Below, piece by piece: positions 1 through 6,915 of a stretch of 17,077 nt of DNA. The position numbers and the translations under genes were made by a program. Under the pieces are notes generated by a model. The model was not told where the DNA came from. It did not search any database and worked only from the letters and a program-made list of their open reading frames with translations. The stretch is from assembly GCA_018061525.1 (NCBI GenBank), contig JAGOUB010000007.1, positions 1 through 17,077 of the forward strand, read 5' to 3'. Within the stretch, counting starts at the first letter, position 1, and each line of letters begins with the position of its first letter. The stretch comes from Candidatus Peribacteraceae bacterium (GTDB lineage Bacteria; Patescibacteriota; Gracilibacteria; Peribacterales; Peribacteraceae).

Positions 1-183
1 CTCGCCCTGTTCCACAGCGAAGAGCTCGCGGCGGTCGCTGGCGGGATCGAGGGGCTGTAGAGCCAAGCCGTACCACCACCACGCTCCTACGAGGATGAGA
101 GCCAGGGCAGCAAGCAGCGGCCAGCGGCGGCGCGGGGCGGGGCGCGGACGGGTGCCGGCGAAGGCCCTGCGCTCAATAGGCAT
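1..183 (-). CDS. mltG: MltG/YceG-like endolytic transglycosylase, N-terminal 61 residues (cut by window edge)
   Basis: Only the first 61 codons are in the window. The ATG at 183-181 overlaps the TGA of the upstream ybaB gene (TGATG), which implies translational coupling. The visible product has a basic N-terminus (RRAFAGTRPRPAPRRR), one hydrophobic segment at about residues 20-38 (WPLLAALALILVGAWWW) and then a YGLALQPLDP...FAVEQGE stretch. A short basic cytoplasmic tail, one membrane anchor, a (Y)xxxL.PVD-like segment and a V/I-x-x-G turn is how MltG proteins begin, before their LysM-like and YceG catalytic domains. MltG cuts nascent peptidoglycan glycan strands at the inner membrane and so sets their length. 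The catalytic Glu lies outside the window, so the call rests on the N-terminal pattern alone; another single-pass envelope protein is possible. Confidence 0.62.
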   Translation of the reverse strand, partial: MPIERRAFAGTRPRPAPRRRWPLLAALALILVGAWWWYGLALQPLDPASDRRELFAVEQGE

Positions 184-476
184 CAGGCCTGGCCGGTGGA
201 AAGGCCCATCTTCTCCATCACAGGCTTCATGTATTCGGTGGCCACCACCTGCGACTTCTTGAGCGCACGGTTGAAGGCGTCGACCAAGGCGGGCTCAAGC
301 TTGTCGTGCGGCACAGCGGGATCGAGCTTCACGCTCACGACTTCCTGCTCGGCCGAGACGACCACGTGGACGCCGATCCCTTCGGCTTCAACGTGGATGG
401 ACTTGAGCTCCTGCTTCACCTTCTTCGCCTCCTTCTGGAGCTTATACATGTCTTTCATCTGCGAGAATGACGGCAT
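183..476 (-). CDS. ybaB: YbaB/EbfC family nucleoid-associated DNA-binding protein
   Basis: The product is 97 aa, the normal length for this family. The first 30 residues form a Lys/Glu-rich helix (MKDMYKLQKEAKKVKQELKS). A central beta portion follows (VEAEGIGVHVVVSAEQEVVSVKLDP, about 29-53), then a C-terminal helix with DAFNRALKKSQVVATEYMKPVMEKM. This is the alpha-beta-alpha arrangement of YbaB/EbfC dimers, which bind DNA without strong specificity and organise the nucleoid. In many bacteria the gene lies next to dnaX and recR; neither is visible here. It starts 12 bases after the stop of the small HTH gene and overlaps the start of the mltG-like gene, so all three are probably one transcript. 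No strong Shine-Dalgarno is seen, which again suggests coupling. The typical N-terminal MxN/FG motif is replaced by MPSFSQM. Confidence 0.85.
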   Translation of the reverse strand: MPSFSQMKDMYKLQKEAKKVKQELKSIHVEAEGIGVHVVVSAEQEVVSVKLDPAVPHDKLEPALVDAFNRALKKSQVVATEYMKPVMEKMGLSTGQA

Positions 477-488
477 GCCGAGAGCCTA

Positions 489-761
489 TCACTCCGCGCC
501 CTCGCCCGTCGACTCTTCCGCGAACGGAACGCCGCCGTTCAGGTATTCGAGCGGGATGCGTCGGTGCCTGGAACCGGGCACTCTGAATCCCTTGAGAGAA
601 CCGTTGTCGAAGCAGCGGATGATCGTCTGCTGGCTGACTTTGCAGATCTTGGCCACCTCGCCAGTGGTGAACACGGTCTTCCCTTCGGACGCCTCCGGTG
701 CATCGAGCTGGCCATCGCCATCAGCAGGGCGTTCGGTTTTGAGGAATTGGTCGGGCGGCAT
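489..761 (-). CDS. Small MerR/excisionase-type helix-turn-helix protein
   Basis: The 90-aa product has an unstructured acidic N-terminus (1-28) and one winged-HTH module at about residues 30-75: FTTGEVAKICKVSQQTIIRC, then FDNGSLKGFRVPGSRHRRIP. The T-GEVA-x-x-x-x-VS-x-x-TI-R pattern, a 'NGSLKGFRVPGSRHRRI' wing and a final basic cluster are typical of excisionase/BldC-like HTH_17 DNA-binding proteins, which act as dimers or multimers on direct repeats. A short acidic tail (AEESTGEGAE) ends the protein. The ATG at 761 has a GGAGGAG motif 12 bases upstream, slightly far. An alternative ATG at 772 is in another frame that lacks HTH character. As first gene of the HTH-ybaB-mltG run it may regulate that operon, but this is inference. 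No recombinase is nearby, so a true excisionase role is unlikely. Confidence 0.8.
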   Translation of the reverse strand: MPPDQFLKTERPADGDGQLDAPEASEGKTVFTTGEVAKICKVSQQTIIRCFDNGSLKGFRVPGSRHRRIPLEYLNGGVPFAEESTGEGAE

Positions 762-847
762 GTCTGCATCATTCTCCTCCCCTATTTCCTGTCAATAGTG
801 CCTTTTTGATGGCCTATAGAAGCCAAGAGCGATTCAGGCCAAAGAGA

Positions 848-875
848 TTGATTGTTCCATTATGTCAAGTATCCT
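848..875 (+). promoter_or_regulatory. Possible promoter for the 993-1409 gene
   Basis: TTGATT (848-853), a 16-base spacer and TATCCT (870-875) give 4/6 matches to each sigma-70 box. A transcript from about 882 would have a leader of roughly 110 bases. A small hairpin, GCCCA-TCGCG-TGGGC (921-935), lies in that leader. Two TTGACA hexamers on the opposite strand (868-863 and 795-790) have no good -10 partner. The minus-strand promoter of the HTH operon must lie in the same 762-992 spacer but cannot be placed with confidence. Confidence 0.3.
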
Positions 876-992
876 AGGCGCGCCCGGTTCTTTGGCACCA
901 CCTCCGCCTCTTCTACAGAAGCCCATCGCGTGGGCTGTTGCGGGAGAGGCACGTTGACCTCACCCGTATCAGAACTAGAGGCTCGAAAGCAC

Positions 993-1409
993 ATGAAACC
1001 GGCCGGACTCGCAGAAAAACTGAACTCGCCCAACGCCAGAAACAGAAGACTCGAAACGACACTGAGCGATCTGCACCACCGCGCCACCTGTTACGCCGAA
1101 GCGCGTGGTGCGATGCAGGGCTCCCAACAGATCGCCACCCACGAGCACCAGGGGTGGACCATCGAGATCCGCGTGGACGCCCGCCAGACCATCAAGGCCG
1201 GTTACCCGAAGATCACCTGCACCCGCCCTGGCCACTCGATCGAAGTCTCATTTCCGCACGGCCACCAACTCGACTGTGATCTCGTCCGCGCCAGCCGCTC
1301 GGTGCGCTTCCGAAACGGCATGGTGGAGGCCGACACCGGCTCAATCGACTCCCAGCCGGCGGAAGACCTCCTGCAGGCGGTCATGGACATGATCCCGTCG
1401 AAGTACTGA
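993..1409 (+). CDS. Hypothetical protein, 138 aa, unknown function
   Basis: I do not recognise this protein. From ATG 993 it reads MKPAGLAEKLNSPNARNRRL, a helical, basic N-terminal half with several His and Cys, then a beta-rich half at about residues 50-110 (GWTIEIRVDARQTIKAGYPK, then ITCTRPGHSIEVSFPHG and VRFRNGMVEADTGS). It ends in an amphipathic helix (AEDLLQAVMDMIPSKY). No signal peptide or membrane segment is visible, so it is probably cytoplasmic. The reading frame stays open upstream to a TTG at 852, but those 47 codons have no protein-like character; a weak GAGG lies 11 bases before ATG 993, which I therefore prefer. A strong intrinsic terminator follows 31 bases after the stop, which supports a real monocistronic gene. 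Its gene architecture (short unknown protein plus tight terminator) resembles 14046-14546. Confidence 0.6.
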   Translation: MKPAGLAEKLNSPNARNRRLETTLSDLHHRATCYAEARGAMQGSQQIATHEHQGWTIEIRVDARQTIKAGYPKITCTRPGHSIEVSFPHGHQLDCDLVRASRSVRFRNGMVEADTGSIDSQPAEDLLQAVMDMIPSKY

Positions 1410-1439
1410 CCGCCGAAAGCAAACCCTCTCCCCGAACCC

Positions 1440-1471
1440 GCACCCCTCCTCGCGAGGGGTGCTTCTTTTTG
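1440..1471 (+). terminator. Intrinsic terminator of the 993-1409 gene
   Basis: GCACCCCTC (1440-1448) pairs perfectly with GAGGGGTGC (1454-1462) around a CTCGC loop and is followed by TTCTTTTTG. The hairpin lies between convergent genes. On the minus strand it comes right after the 282-aa gene's TAA (1474-1472) but lacks a U-tract in that direction, so termination there would be weaker. Confidence 0.9.
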
Positions 1472-2320
1472 TTAAAGAATGATCCGGGCAATCTCCGTTG
1501 GCAGCGACGCCTTTAGAGCGGAGTTCATCAGATCCTCCACGGTGATAGCCGTTGCTCCTTGGCCACGAGCGTTCGTCACAACCGTGCGCAGCCACTGCTC
1601 GTATGAGGGAGGTCCATTGCTTGGGGATCTCGAACGAGAAACCGAGACGGCGGTTTCATACAACTGCTGAATACTCACGACGGCGCTAAAAGCCTTCGAT
1701 TTTGAACAGGGCTGCAATGTCACTCCGGACTCGGCGCAGACCTGCCGTAGAAAAATAAATCCTCGCAGCGCCTCGGGCTCCAACCTCTGCATGGCCTCAG
1801 CCGTCATTCCATTGAGCAAAGAATTATACTGCCGCAAACCAGTAATGAACGTCTGATTGCCCTCGGCAAGCATTCCCAAGCCTTGGATAACCCCGCCCAA
1901 GCGCCCGCCTCCGCCGAGTGAGCGCAACGTGGGATTATCGCGAATGAGGCTGCCCACCTGCTGTGCGCCGCCGCCGCTGACGATCGACCGCATAATCTCG
2001 CTGCGCCGTTCGACCGTCGTCGGCTGGGGGGACATCACTTCAAGCCTGCCTTCGGGACTCATCGCATCAGCCCGCTCCACGGCCAGGCGAAACTCCTCTT
2101 CACTCATGCCCCCCTGCCAGTTGCTCTCTTCTTGCGCAGCCGTATTGGACGGTCGGGCGGCCCCGGCATTCCGTCGGCGAAAAAGCCACTGTATGAACTT
2201 CATGAGCGGCTGCTCACCGGATCGAGTGATCAGAGACATGATTCCCTGCAGTCGATTACTGGTTTGAACCCTTGGCTCCAGTGTTTCCGTGCGCGCTGGT
2301 ATATTTTCGAGTTCTACCAT
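1472..2320 (-). CDS. Hypothetical protein, 282 aa, coupled to the VirD4-like ATPase gene
   Basis: Not recognised. The ATG at 2320-2318 begins 2 bases after the TGA of the ATPase gene, with no good Shine-Dalgarno, so translation is probably coupled. A later start at Met40 (2203; MKFIQWLFRRRN) is also possible and would give 243 aa. The product appears largely helical and soluble: a basic stretch at 41-50 (KFIQWLFRRR), an acidic helix at 72-95 (MSEEEFRLAVERADAMSPEG), a glycine-rich turn at 134-152 (SLGGGGRLGGVIQGLGML), then Leu-rich helices to the C-terminus (TVEDLMNSALKASLPTEIARIIL). There are two Cys (195, 205) and no signal peptide or membrane helix. Its place directly behind a type IV coupling-type ATPase suggests an accessory or substrate-adaptor role, but that is inference only. 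Base composition looks somewhat less GC-rich than the ATPase gene. Confidence 0.75.
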   Translation of the reverse strand: MVELENIPARTETLEPRVQTSNRLQGIMSLITRSGEQPLMKFIQWLFRRRNAGAARPSNTAAQEESNWQGGMSEEEFRLAVERADAMSPEGRLEVMSPQPTTVERRSEIMRSIVSGGGAQQVGSLIRDNPTLRSLGGGGRLGGVIQGLGMLAEGNQTFITGLRQYNSLLNGMTAEAMQRLEPEALRGFIFLRQVCAESGVTLQPCSKSKAFSAVVSIQQLYETAVSVSRSRSPSNGPPSYEQWLRTVVTNARGQGATAITVEDLMNSALKASLPTEIARIIL

Positions 2321-2322
2321 AA

Positions 2323-4977
2323 TCAGAGCGAGAGCGGCGGCATCGGGGGCTGCGCGGGCGGCGGCGCCGACTTGGCGATGCCGATGCGGTCCTCGATCTC
2401 CTGGTTCACGAATTCCTTCTTGCGGCCGTACTTGGTGCGGCTGTATTCCTTGATGAGCTCGGCCAGCTTCTCGTTGCGATCGGACTCGTCGTAGATCGTC
2501 TTCATGCTGAACGGGCGGCTGCTGGTGTTGTTGATGTTCAGCTTGCAGTAGCAATGGAAGTTCGGGATGCCGATCACGTCCTGCTCGCTGAGCACCGGCG
2601 CGTATTCCTTGGCCATGTACTCGGCGTCCTCGGCGCCGATCTTGAAGCTGACGATGGTACCGACGTTACCGAAGACGGCGTCGCGGATCTTGGTGTTGGC
2701 CTGCTCGTAGCTGCCGGTCTTGCCGGTCAGCTGGCCGATGTACTGGTGGGCCATGATCAGGCCGAGCTCGTACTTGCGGGCCTCGGACAGGATGGAGGCG
2801 AAGGCGTCGGTGATGAAGTTTTGGAACTCATCCACGTACAGGTAGAAGCGCTTGCGCTGCGCCTGCGGCACGTCGGCGCGGCTCATGGCGGCCATGTTCA
2901 CCTTGTTCACGAAGATGAGGCCGAGCAGCTGCGCGTTCACGTCGCCGATCTTTCCCTTGGAGAGGTTCACGAGCAGGATCTTGCCCTCGTCCATCACCTG
3001 GCGGACGTTGAAGGCGCTCTTGGGCTGGCCGATGATGTTGCGGATCGTCGTATTGGTGATAAACGGTCCGAACTTGGCCGAGAAGTACGGGATCATCTCC
3101 TCTTTTTCGCGGGCGCCGGTCTTGGCGATTTCATGTTCCCAGAAGCTGCGCACGACGACGTTCTTGCACTTGCTCACCTTGTAGCGCTGGAACTCCTCGT
3201 CCACGAACAGGCGCGGCACGTCGATGAGCGTGGCGCCTTCCTCCTCGTCGTCCATGAGCGTGAGGCAGCCGTTGCGGAAGTAGTGCTGGATGCGCGGTCC
3301 GAAGATCTCGTTGCCGTACATCTTGATGAAGATCTCCATCGCGTCGAGCGAGGCGCGATCCTTCTCCTCGGGCGTGTTGGCTTCCAGCATGTTGAGGCCC
3401 ATCGGGCGCTCGATGTCGGCGGGGTCAAAGAGGATCACGTCCTTCGCGCGCTCCTTGGGGACGTGCGCGAGGATGTCCTCGATGAGATCGCCGTGTGGGT
3501 CGACCACACACAGTCCCGAGCCGGCCTTCACGTCCTGGCGAGCCTGGAAGTTCAAGAGCGCGGACTTACCCGTACCCGACTTACCGATGATGTACTGGTG
3601 GCGGGTGCGGTCGGTGTCAAGGAAGTGGATCTCGGTCTTCTGCGCGCGGTAGTCGTTGAGGCCGAGTAAGATGCCCTCCTTGGGCACGTTAGGCGGCGGT
3701 GGGAGCACGCGGTACGTGATCCACTGGATGACCGGGATCTTGTTGTAGCGGCTGTCCGGGAAGTGGAAGAGCGACGCCAGCTCACGCTCGACGAGGATGC
3801 ACGACTTGGTCCAGGGGAAGAAATCATTGAGGCGGTGCTTCCAGACCCAGTGGATGAGCGGCGCGTTCCAGCTGAGCGGCAGGAAGTCGAGGAACATGCG
3901 GCGGTTCACGAAGTAGTTGCCGTAGAGGTCCTTGAAGACGTTAAAGGCGACCTGGAGATTGTTGGTGATGTCGATGGCGCGCTCCCACGTCTTGGCGGCG
4001 GCGATCACGCGGATGCTGGCGTGGAAGGGGCTCATGCCGGCCTTCTCGCCGATGCGCTTGTAGAGCTCCTCCTCGGGCTGGATCATGCGCACGAACGAGT
4101 CGCCCTTGGAGGCCCCGGGCGCAAAGCTTTGGCCGGCGATGCTGATGGCGCCGGTGAGGAACTTGATGACGGGCGAGAAGATCGGGATGTGCTCGATCCA
4201 AAGATCGGTCTTGCCCTTGAACTTGGCGCTGGCGAATTTCTCGGCGATCTTGCCCCACTTGTTGGAGAAGCTCGGCGTGATCGTCACCTGGATGGTCGCC
4301 AGTTCGCCGTCGTCGAGCTTGCTCAAGACGTTGCTCAGGTCGTTGATCGGGTCGTCCTGCATCTGCTCATAGAAGCGGATGGGGAAGTAGAACTTCTTGG
4401 CCGTGGCCATGTGGTAGCCCACAAGCTTGTAACCCTTGGGCCAGATATCGGGGATGGGCGAGCGCATCACCTCGGCATCGGAGTAGAACGCCGTGATCTG
4501 CTTCTCGACGATGGAGACGAGGTTTGGCTTGGTAAGGACGTGGAACGAGAGCTCGTTCTTCTCCATCAACATCTCGAAGCTGATGGTGTTGTAACGGAAG
4601 AACCAGAAGTGGACCGTCTGCCAGAACGTCAGGCTGCGAACCTCCCAGAGCGCGCGGTAGAGCTGCTCCATGATCGCGATCTTCTCCTTGAAGTCCTTCT
4701 CGGTGCGCTTCTCTTGGTCGATCTTGCTGTCACTGCGCGGCAGCAGCACCTTCATCTGCACCAGGTTCTTACTCTGCCAGATGGCGTAGTTGCAACGGAT
4801 GGTGGCCATCACGTACTTACTGCCGTAGTAGAACGAGACCGGCAGAAGCAGACGCCAAGGATCGGCCCAGATCCAGGTCCAGAGCCACGGCCAAAAATCG
4901 GAGCTCACGACGGTCGTGAACACGGCGATGACTCCCCAGAAGATCGGCCAGGCGAAGAAACGGAGGAAGGAGATCAC
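2323..4977 (-). CDS. VirD4/TraG/HerA-like type IV secretion-family ATPase with long N-terminal domain
   Basis: The 884-aa product is a membrane-anchored hexameric-motor-type ATPase. Two hydrophobic segments at about 5-26 and 42-60 (MISFLRFFAWPIFWGVIAVF; WRLLLPVSFYYGSKYVM) anchor it. Residues about 70-440 form a large domain without obvious motifs, with a conserved-looking core (about 140-345) that resembles the extra domain of Patescibacteria VirD4-like proteins. The ATPase core follows: Walker A GKSGTGKS (465-472), VVDPHGDL (491-498), Walker B FYLYVDEFQNF (711-721) and a sensor-like AHQYIGQL (743-750). The tail (871-884) is proline-rich. Such proteins couple ATP hydrolysis to DNA or protein transfer through type IV secretion-like machines, or pump DNA. 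The start is GTG (4977), with an in-frame TAA just upstream. No VirB4, relaxase or mating-pair genes lie nearby. Confidence is high for the family and low for the transported substrate. Confidence 0.9.
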   Translation of the reverse strand: MISFLRFFAWPIFWGVIAVFTTVVSSDFWPWLWTWIWADPWRLLLPVSFYYGSKYVMATIRCNYAIWQSKNLVQMKVLLPRSDSKIDQEKRTEKDFKEKIAIMEQLYRALWEVRSLTFWQTVHFWFFRYNTISFEMLMEKNELSFHVLTKPNLVSIVEKQITAFYSDAEVMRSPIPDIWPKGYKLVGYHMATAKKFYFPIRFYEQMQDDPINDLSNVLSKLDDGELATIQVTITPSFSNKWGKIAEKFASAKFKGKTDLWIEHIPIFSPVIKFLTGAISIAGQSFAPGASKGDSFVRMIQPEEELYKRIGEKAGMSPFHASIRVIAAAKTWERAIDITNNLQVAFNVFKDLYGNYFVNRRMFLDFLPLSWNAPLIHWVWKHRLNDFFPWTKSCILVERELASLFHFPDSRYNKIPVIQWITYRVLPPPPNVPKEGILLGLNDYRAQKTEIHFLDTDRTRHQYIIGKSGTGKSALLNFQARQDVKAGSGLCVVDPHGDLIEDILAHVPKERAKDVILFDPADIERPMGLNMLEANTPEEKDRASLDAMEIFIKMYGNEIFGPRIQHYFRNGCLTLMDDEEEGATLIDVPRLFVDEEFQRYKVSKCKNVVVRSFWEHEIAKTGAREKEEMIPYFSAKFGPFITNTTIRNIIGQPKSAFNVRQVMDEGKILLVNLSKGKIGDVNAQLLGLIFVNKVNMAAMSRADVPQAQRKRFYLYVDEFQNFITDAFASILSEARKYELGLIMAHQYIGQLTGKTGSYEQANTKIRDAVFGNVGTIVSFKIGAEDAEYMAKEYAPVLSEQDVIGIPNFHCYCKLNINNTSSRPFSMKTIYDESDRNEKLAELIKEYSRTKYGRKKEFVNQEIEDRIGIAKSAPPPAQPPMPPLSL

Positions 4978-5062
4978 AGGGCGGGTGCGGCGTTATGGTA
5001 TAGGAACGCGCGGGATCTGGGGCTCGACAGCCAGCAGGCTGTATTGTGGGGAAGATCGCAAG

Positions 5063-5164
5063 TCATACAGAGCGGTAAGCGGTGAAGGCGAGGGCCCGGA
5101 GGGCCTGCTCAACCTGCGCGTCGGAGAATTCCCGGGAGCTGAGAGGCATAGAAAAGAATCTCAT
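5063..5164 (-). CDS. Possible very small protein (33 aa) directly behind a strong promoter
   Basis: ATG 5164-5162 opens a 33-codon frame (MRFFSMPLSSREFSDAQVEQ...), stop TGA at 5065-5063. The ATG lies 2 bases after a perfect TATAAT, so transcription would normally start inside the first codons; the second Met (residue 6, 5149) would then be the more realistic start, giving 28 aa. The peptide could form an amphipathic helix (SDAQVEQALRALAF). No Shine-Dalgarno is visible. It may instead be part of a 5' leader of the ATPase gene, whose GTG is at 4977. Not recognised; weak evidence. Confidence 0.22.
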   Translation of the reverse strand: MRFFSMPLSSREFSDAQVEQALRALAFTAYRSV

Positions 5165-5165
5165 T

Positions 5166-5194
5166 ATTATAGCAGATTGCCGCCCATGCGGCCA
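5166..5194 (-). promoter_or_regulatory. Extended -10 promoter upstream of the VirD4-like ATPase operon
   Basis: On the minus strand TGCTATAAT gives a perfect -10 hexamer (5171-5166) with the TG extension two bases upstream. A 17-base spacer separates it from a poor -35 (TGGCCG, 5194-5189). An extended -10 of this quality usually works without a good -35. It points toward the ATPase gene about 190 bases away. A second, weaker -10-like element (TATACC, 5002-4997) lies 20 bases before the GTG start. Confidence 0.6.
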
Positions 5195-5238
5195 TCGGCG
5201 CCCTCCCATTTCAACACATACCGTTAAGCCTGATTTTG

Positions 5239-5247
5239 TGGTACAAT
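5239..5247 (+). promoter_or_regulatory. Extended -10 promoter of the MgtC-like gene
   Basis: TGG-TACAAT (5239-5247) matches an extended -10 box (TGnTAnAAT type). No convincing -35 is present at 17 bases. The expected start of transcription, about 5254, lies after the first ATG (5250) and at or just before the second ATG (5256), which favours a leaderless message starting at 5256. Confidence 0.5.
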
Positions 5248-5249
5248 AG

Positions 5250-5789
5250 ATGGAAATGGACACTAACTTCTTCAACGATCCCATCCTCATGGACGCCTTC
5301 GTAAAGGCGCTCTTCGCCGTCGTACTCGGCGGCCTCATCGGCGTCGAACGTTCGCTCAATGGCACGGCAGCGGGACTGCGCACCTGCATGATGATTTCGC
5401 TGGCGGCCTGCCTCTTCACCATCCTGTCGGTGGTGGCCGAGCCTGACGAGTGGCGCATCGCCCCGCAGATTGTGACGGGCGTGGGCTTCTTGGGCGCCGG
5501 CGCCGTGCTCCACGGCCGCGATCACGTGCACGGCCTCACCACCGCCGCCTCGGTCTGGCTGGTGGCCGCCATCGGCATGACCTGCGGTGCCGGACTGTAC
5601 GCGGTGGCCGCAGCCGTGACGGTCCTCGCACTCGTCCTGCTCGCCGTCTTCCATCCCATCAGCCATTGGCTCGAGCACTGCTGCGACCAGTTGCCGGCCA
5701 AGCAAAAGACCCAGGCATCGCGCCTGGCGGTGCAGAGCCCGCGCGTCTCGAAGCGCGCGTTCAGCAGCCGCAAGATCCGCCGCCGCTGA
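5250..5789 (+). CDS. MgtC/SapB family inner-membrane protein
   Basis: The 179-aa product (177 aa if it starts at the second Met, 5256) carries the MgtC N-terminal membrane domain: GGLIGVERSLNGTAAGLRTC (27-46), QIVTGVGFLGAGAVLH (73-88) and HGLTTAASVWLVAAIGMTCGAG (94-115), with about five hydrophobic segments between residues 15 and 135. MgtC proteins help bacteria cope with low magnesium and, in pathogens, modulate the F-type ATPase; many free-living bacteria have homologues of unknown role. This one lacks the C-terminal ACT-like domain of MgtC proper and instead ends in a basic tail (SKRAFSSRKIRRR), as short SapB-type members do. It is transcribed away from the ATPase operon, and its TGA (5787-5789) directly abuts the stop codon of the convergent RlpA gene with no base between. 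Confidence 0.9.
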   Translation: MEMDTNFFNDPILMDAFVKALFAVVLGGLIGVERSLNGTAAGLRTCMMISLAACLFTILSVVAEPDEWRIAPQIVTGVGFLGAGAVLHGRDHVHGLTTAASVWLVAAIGMTCGAGLYAVAAAVTVLALVLLAVFHPISHWLEHCCDQLPAKQKTQASRLAVQSPRVSKRAFSSRKIRRR

Positions 5790-6851
5790 TTAGGCGCCCG
5801 GTTGCTCTGAGCAGTCGGCCACCTCCATGGTCACCGTGCGCGAGCGGCCGTTCTGACCGCCCAGTTCGAAGACGTAGTCGCCAGCGACCGACGGCTTGAG
5901 CGTGAACTCTTCACCCGGAGCCACCCAGTCCTCGAAGCGCTCGGTGTCGCCGGCCGGGTACGTGATCGAGCGGACGACGAACCACTTGCGGCTCTGGATG
6001 CGCAGCTCCTGGCCAAGGCGCAGGACATTGGGAATACCCGGCGTGATGGCCACGCCCGGCACGACGCGGCGCGCGTAGCGCTGCTCTTTGGTGCACGGGC
6101 CGATCATGGAAGCATCGCCGAGGCGCTCGATGGTGACGGGGATGACGCCGCTGTCGCCGGGCGCGATCGCCTGGAAGGCGGCCACGCTCAGGTCGAGGCC
6201 GCGTCCTTCCACATAGGGGCCGCGGTCGTTCACGCGCACGACCACCGACATGTTCGTCTCGGTGTTGGTCACGCGGATGAGCGTGTTGTACGGGAGCGTG
6301 CGGTGAGCTGTTGTCAGCAGGCGCCAGTCGAAAATCTCGCCGAAGGCAGTCCCCTTCCCCTGGAAGGCTTCACCGTAGTTGCTAGAAAGCACGACGGTGG
6401 AAGCTAGCGCGGCGTCGAACTCGCGCATGGCGTTCAGCAGCTGTTCGGAGGTGACGTTGCCTGCCAGCTCCTCGGCATCGGGCTCCAGGCCGTAGCGCTT
6501 GAGGATCTCACCGAGCGTGTCGGGCGTGAGGTTCTCGGGCAGGTCGGCGTTGCGCGTGCGCACCAACCACAAATAGGCATCGCGGCCGATCAGGTCATCG
6601 TCGGGTCGGAAGCTGTCGCCGTCGACGGTGTCGTCGAGCAAGCCGCGGCCGTTCGCGAACGTGATCTCGGCGTAGCCGGGGGCGCCCGAAGGCACGTCAG
6701 CGAAGGCGTCTTTCTTCCACGGCTCGGCCGGGCGGCTGATAGCCGACCAGAGCATCAGGAAGCCGTCGCGGCGCGAAAGCGGTTCGGCAGCCGAGGCGGC
6801 GGACGGGACAAGGACGGTCAGGACCAGGAACGCGCTGAGGAGTGATCGCAT
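5790..6851 (-). CDS. Secreted RlpA-like double-psi beta-barrel protein with N-terminal SLH-like domain
   Basis: The 353-aa product has a signal peptide (1-22, cut near SAASA-AEP). An S-layer-homology-like repeat follows at about 25-100 (SRRDGFLMLW, FADVPSGAPGYAEITFANGR and FRPDDDLIGRDAYLWLV), then a helical linker. The RlpA/DPBB domain at about 155-245 contains GKGTAFGEIFDWRLLTTAHR, LPYNTLIRVTN and VVVRVNDRGPYVEGRGLDLS; the NDRGPY-RGLDLS motif is diagnostic, including the Asp (209) used by lytic RlpA enzymes. A C-terminal beta-sandwich-like part (about 265-345) is unassigned. RlpA proteins cleave or bind denuded glycan strands during division, while SLH domains anchor proteins to wall polysaccharide. 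It lies 64 bases downstream of the 3D-domain gene and is probably co-transcribed with it, forming a wall-remodelling pair. Confidence 0.88.
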   Translation of the reverse strand: MRSLLSAFLVLTVLVPSAASAAEPLSRRDGFLMLWSAISRPAEPWKKDAFADVPSGAPGYAEITFANGRGLLDDTVDGDSFRPDDDLIGRDAYLWLVRTRNADLPENLTPDTLGEILKRYGLEPDAEELAGNVTSEQLLNAMREFDAALASTVVLSSNYGEAFQGKGTAFGEIFDWRLLTTAHRTLPYNTLIRVTNTETNMSVVVRVNDRGPYVEGRGLDLSVAAFQAIAPGDSGVIPVTIERLGDASMIGPCTKEQRYARRVVPGVAITPGIPNVLRLGQELRIQSRKWFVVRSITYPAGDTERFEDWVAPGEEFTLKPSVAGDYVFELGGQNGRSRTVTMEVADCSEQPGA

Positions 6852-6915
6852 CTAGGACACCTTGGCAAAGGACGGCCCGCCGGGCAACCCCGATTGGCAA
6901 CCTTTCCAGAAGGCG

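Noticed and set aside
2321..2554. N-terminal extension of the 282-aa gene
   Set aside because: It lies entirely within the end of the ATPase gene in another frame and gives Gln/His/Arg-rich sequence; the ATG at 2320 directly after the ATPase stop is far better.
2554..5085. Long plus-strand open frames (371 and 440 codons) opposite the VirD4-like ATPase gene
   Set aside because: Antisense shadows rich in Val, Asp, Glu, Leu and His, typical of the complement of GC-rich codons; the opposite strand has clear Walker motifs.
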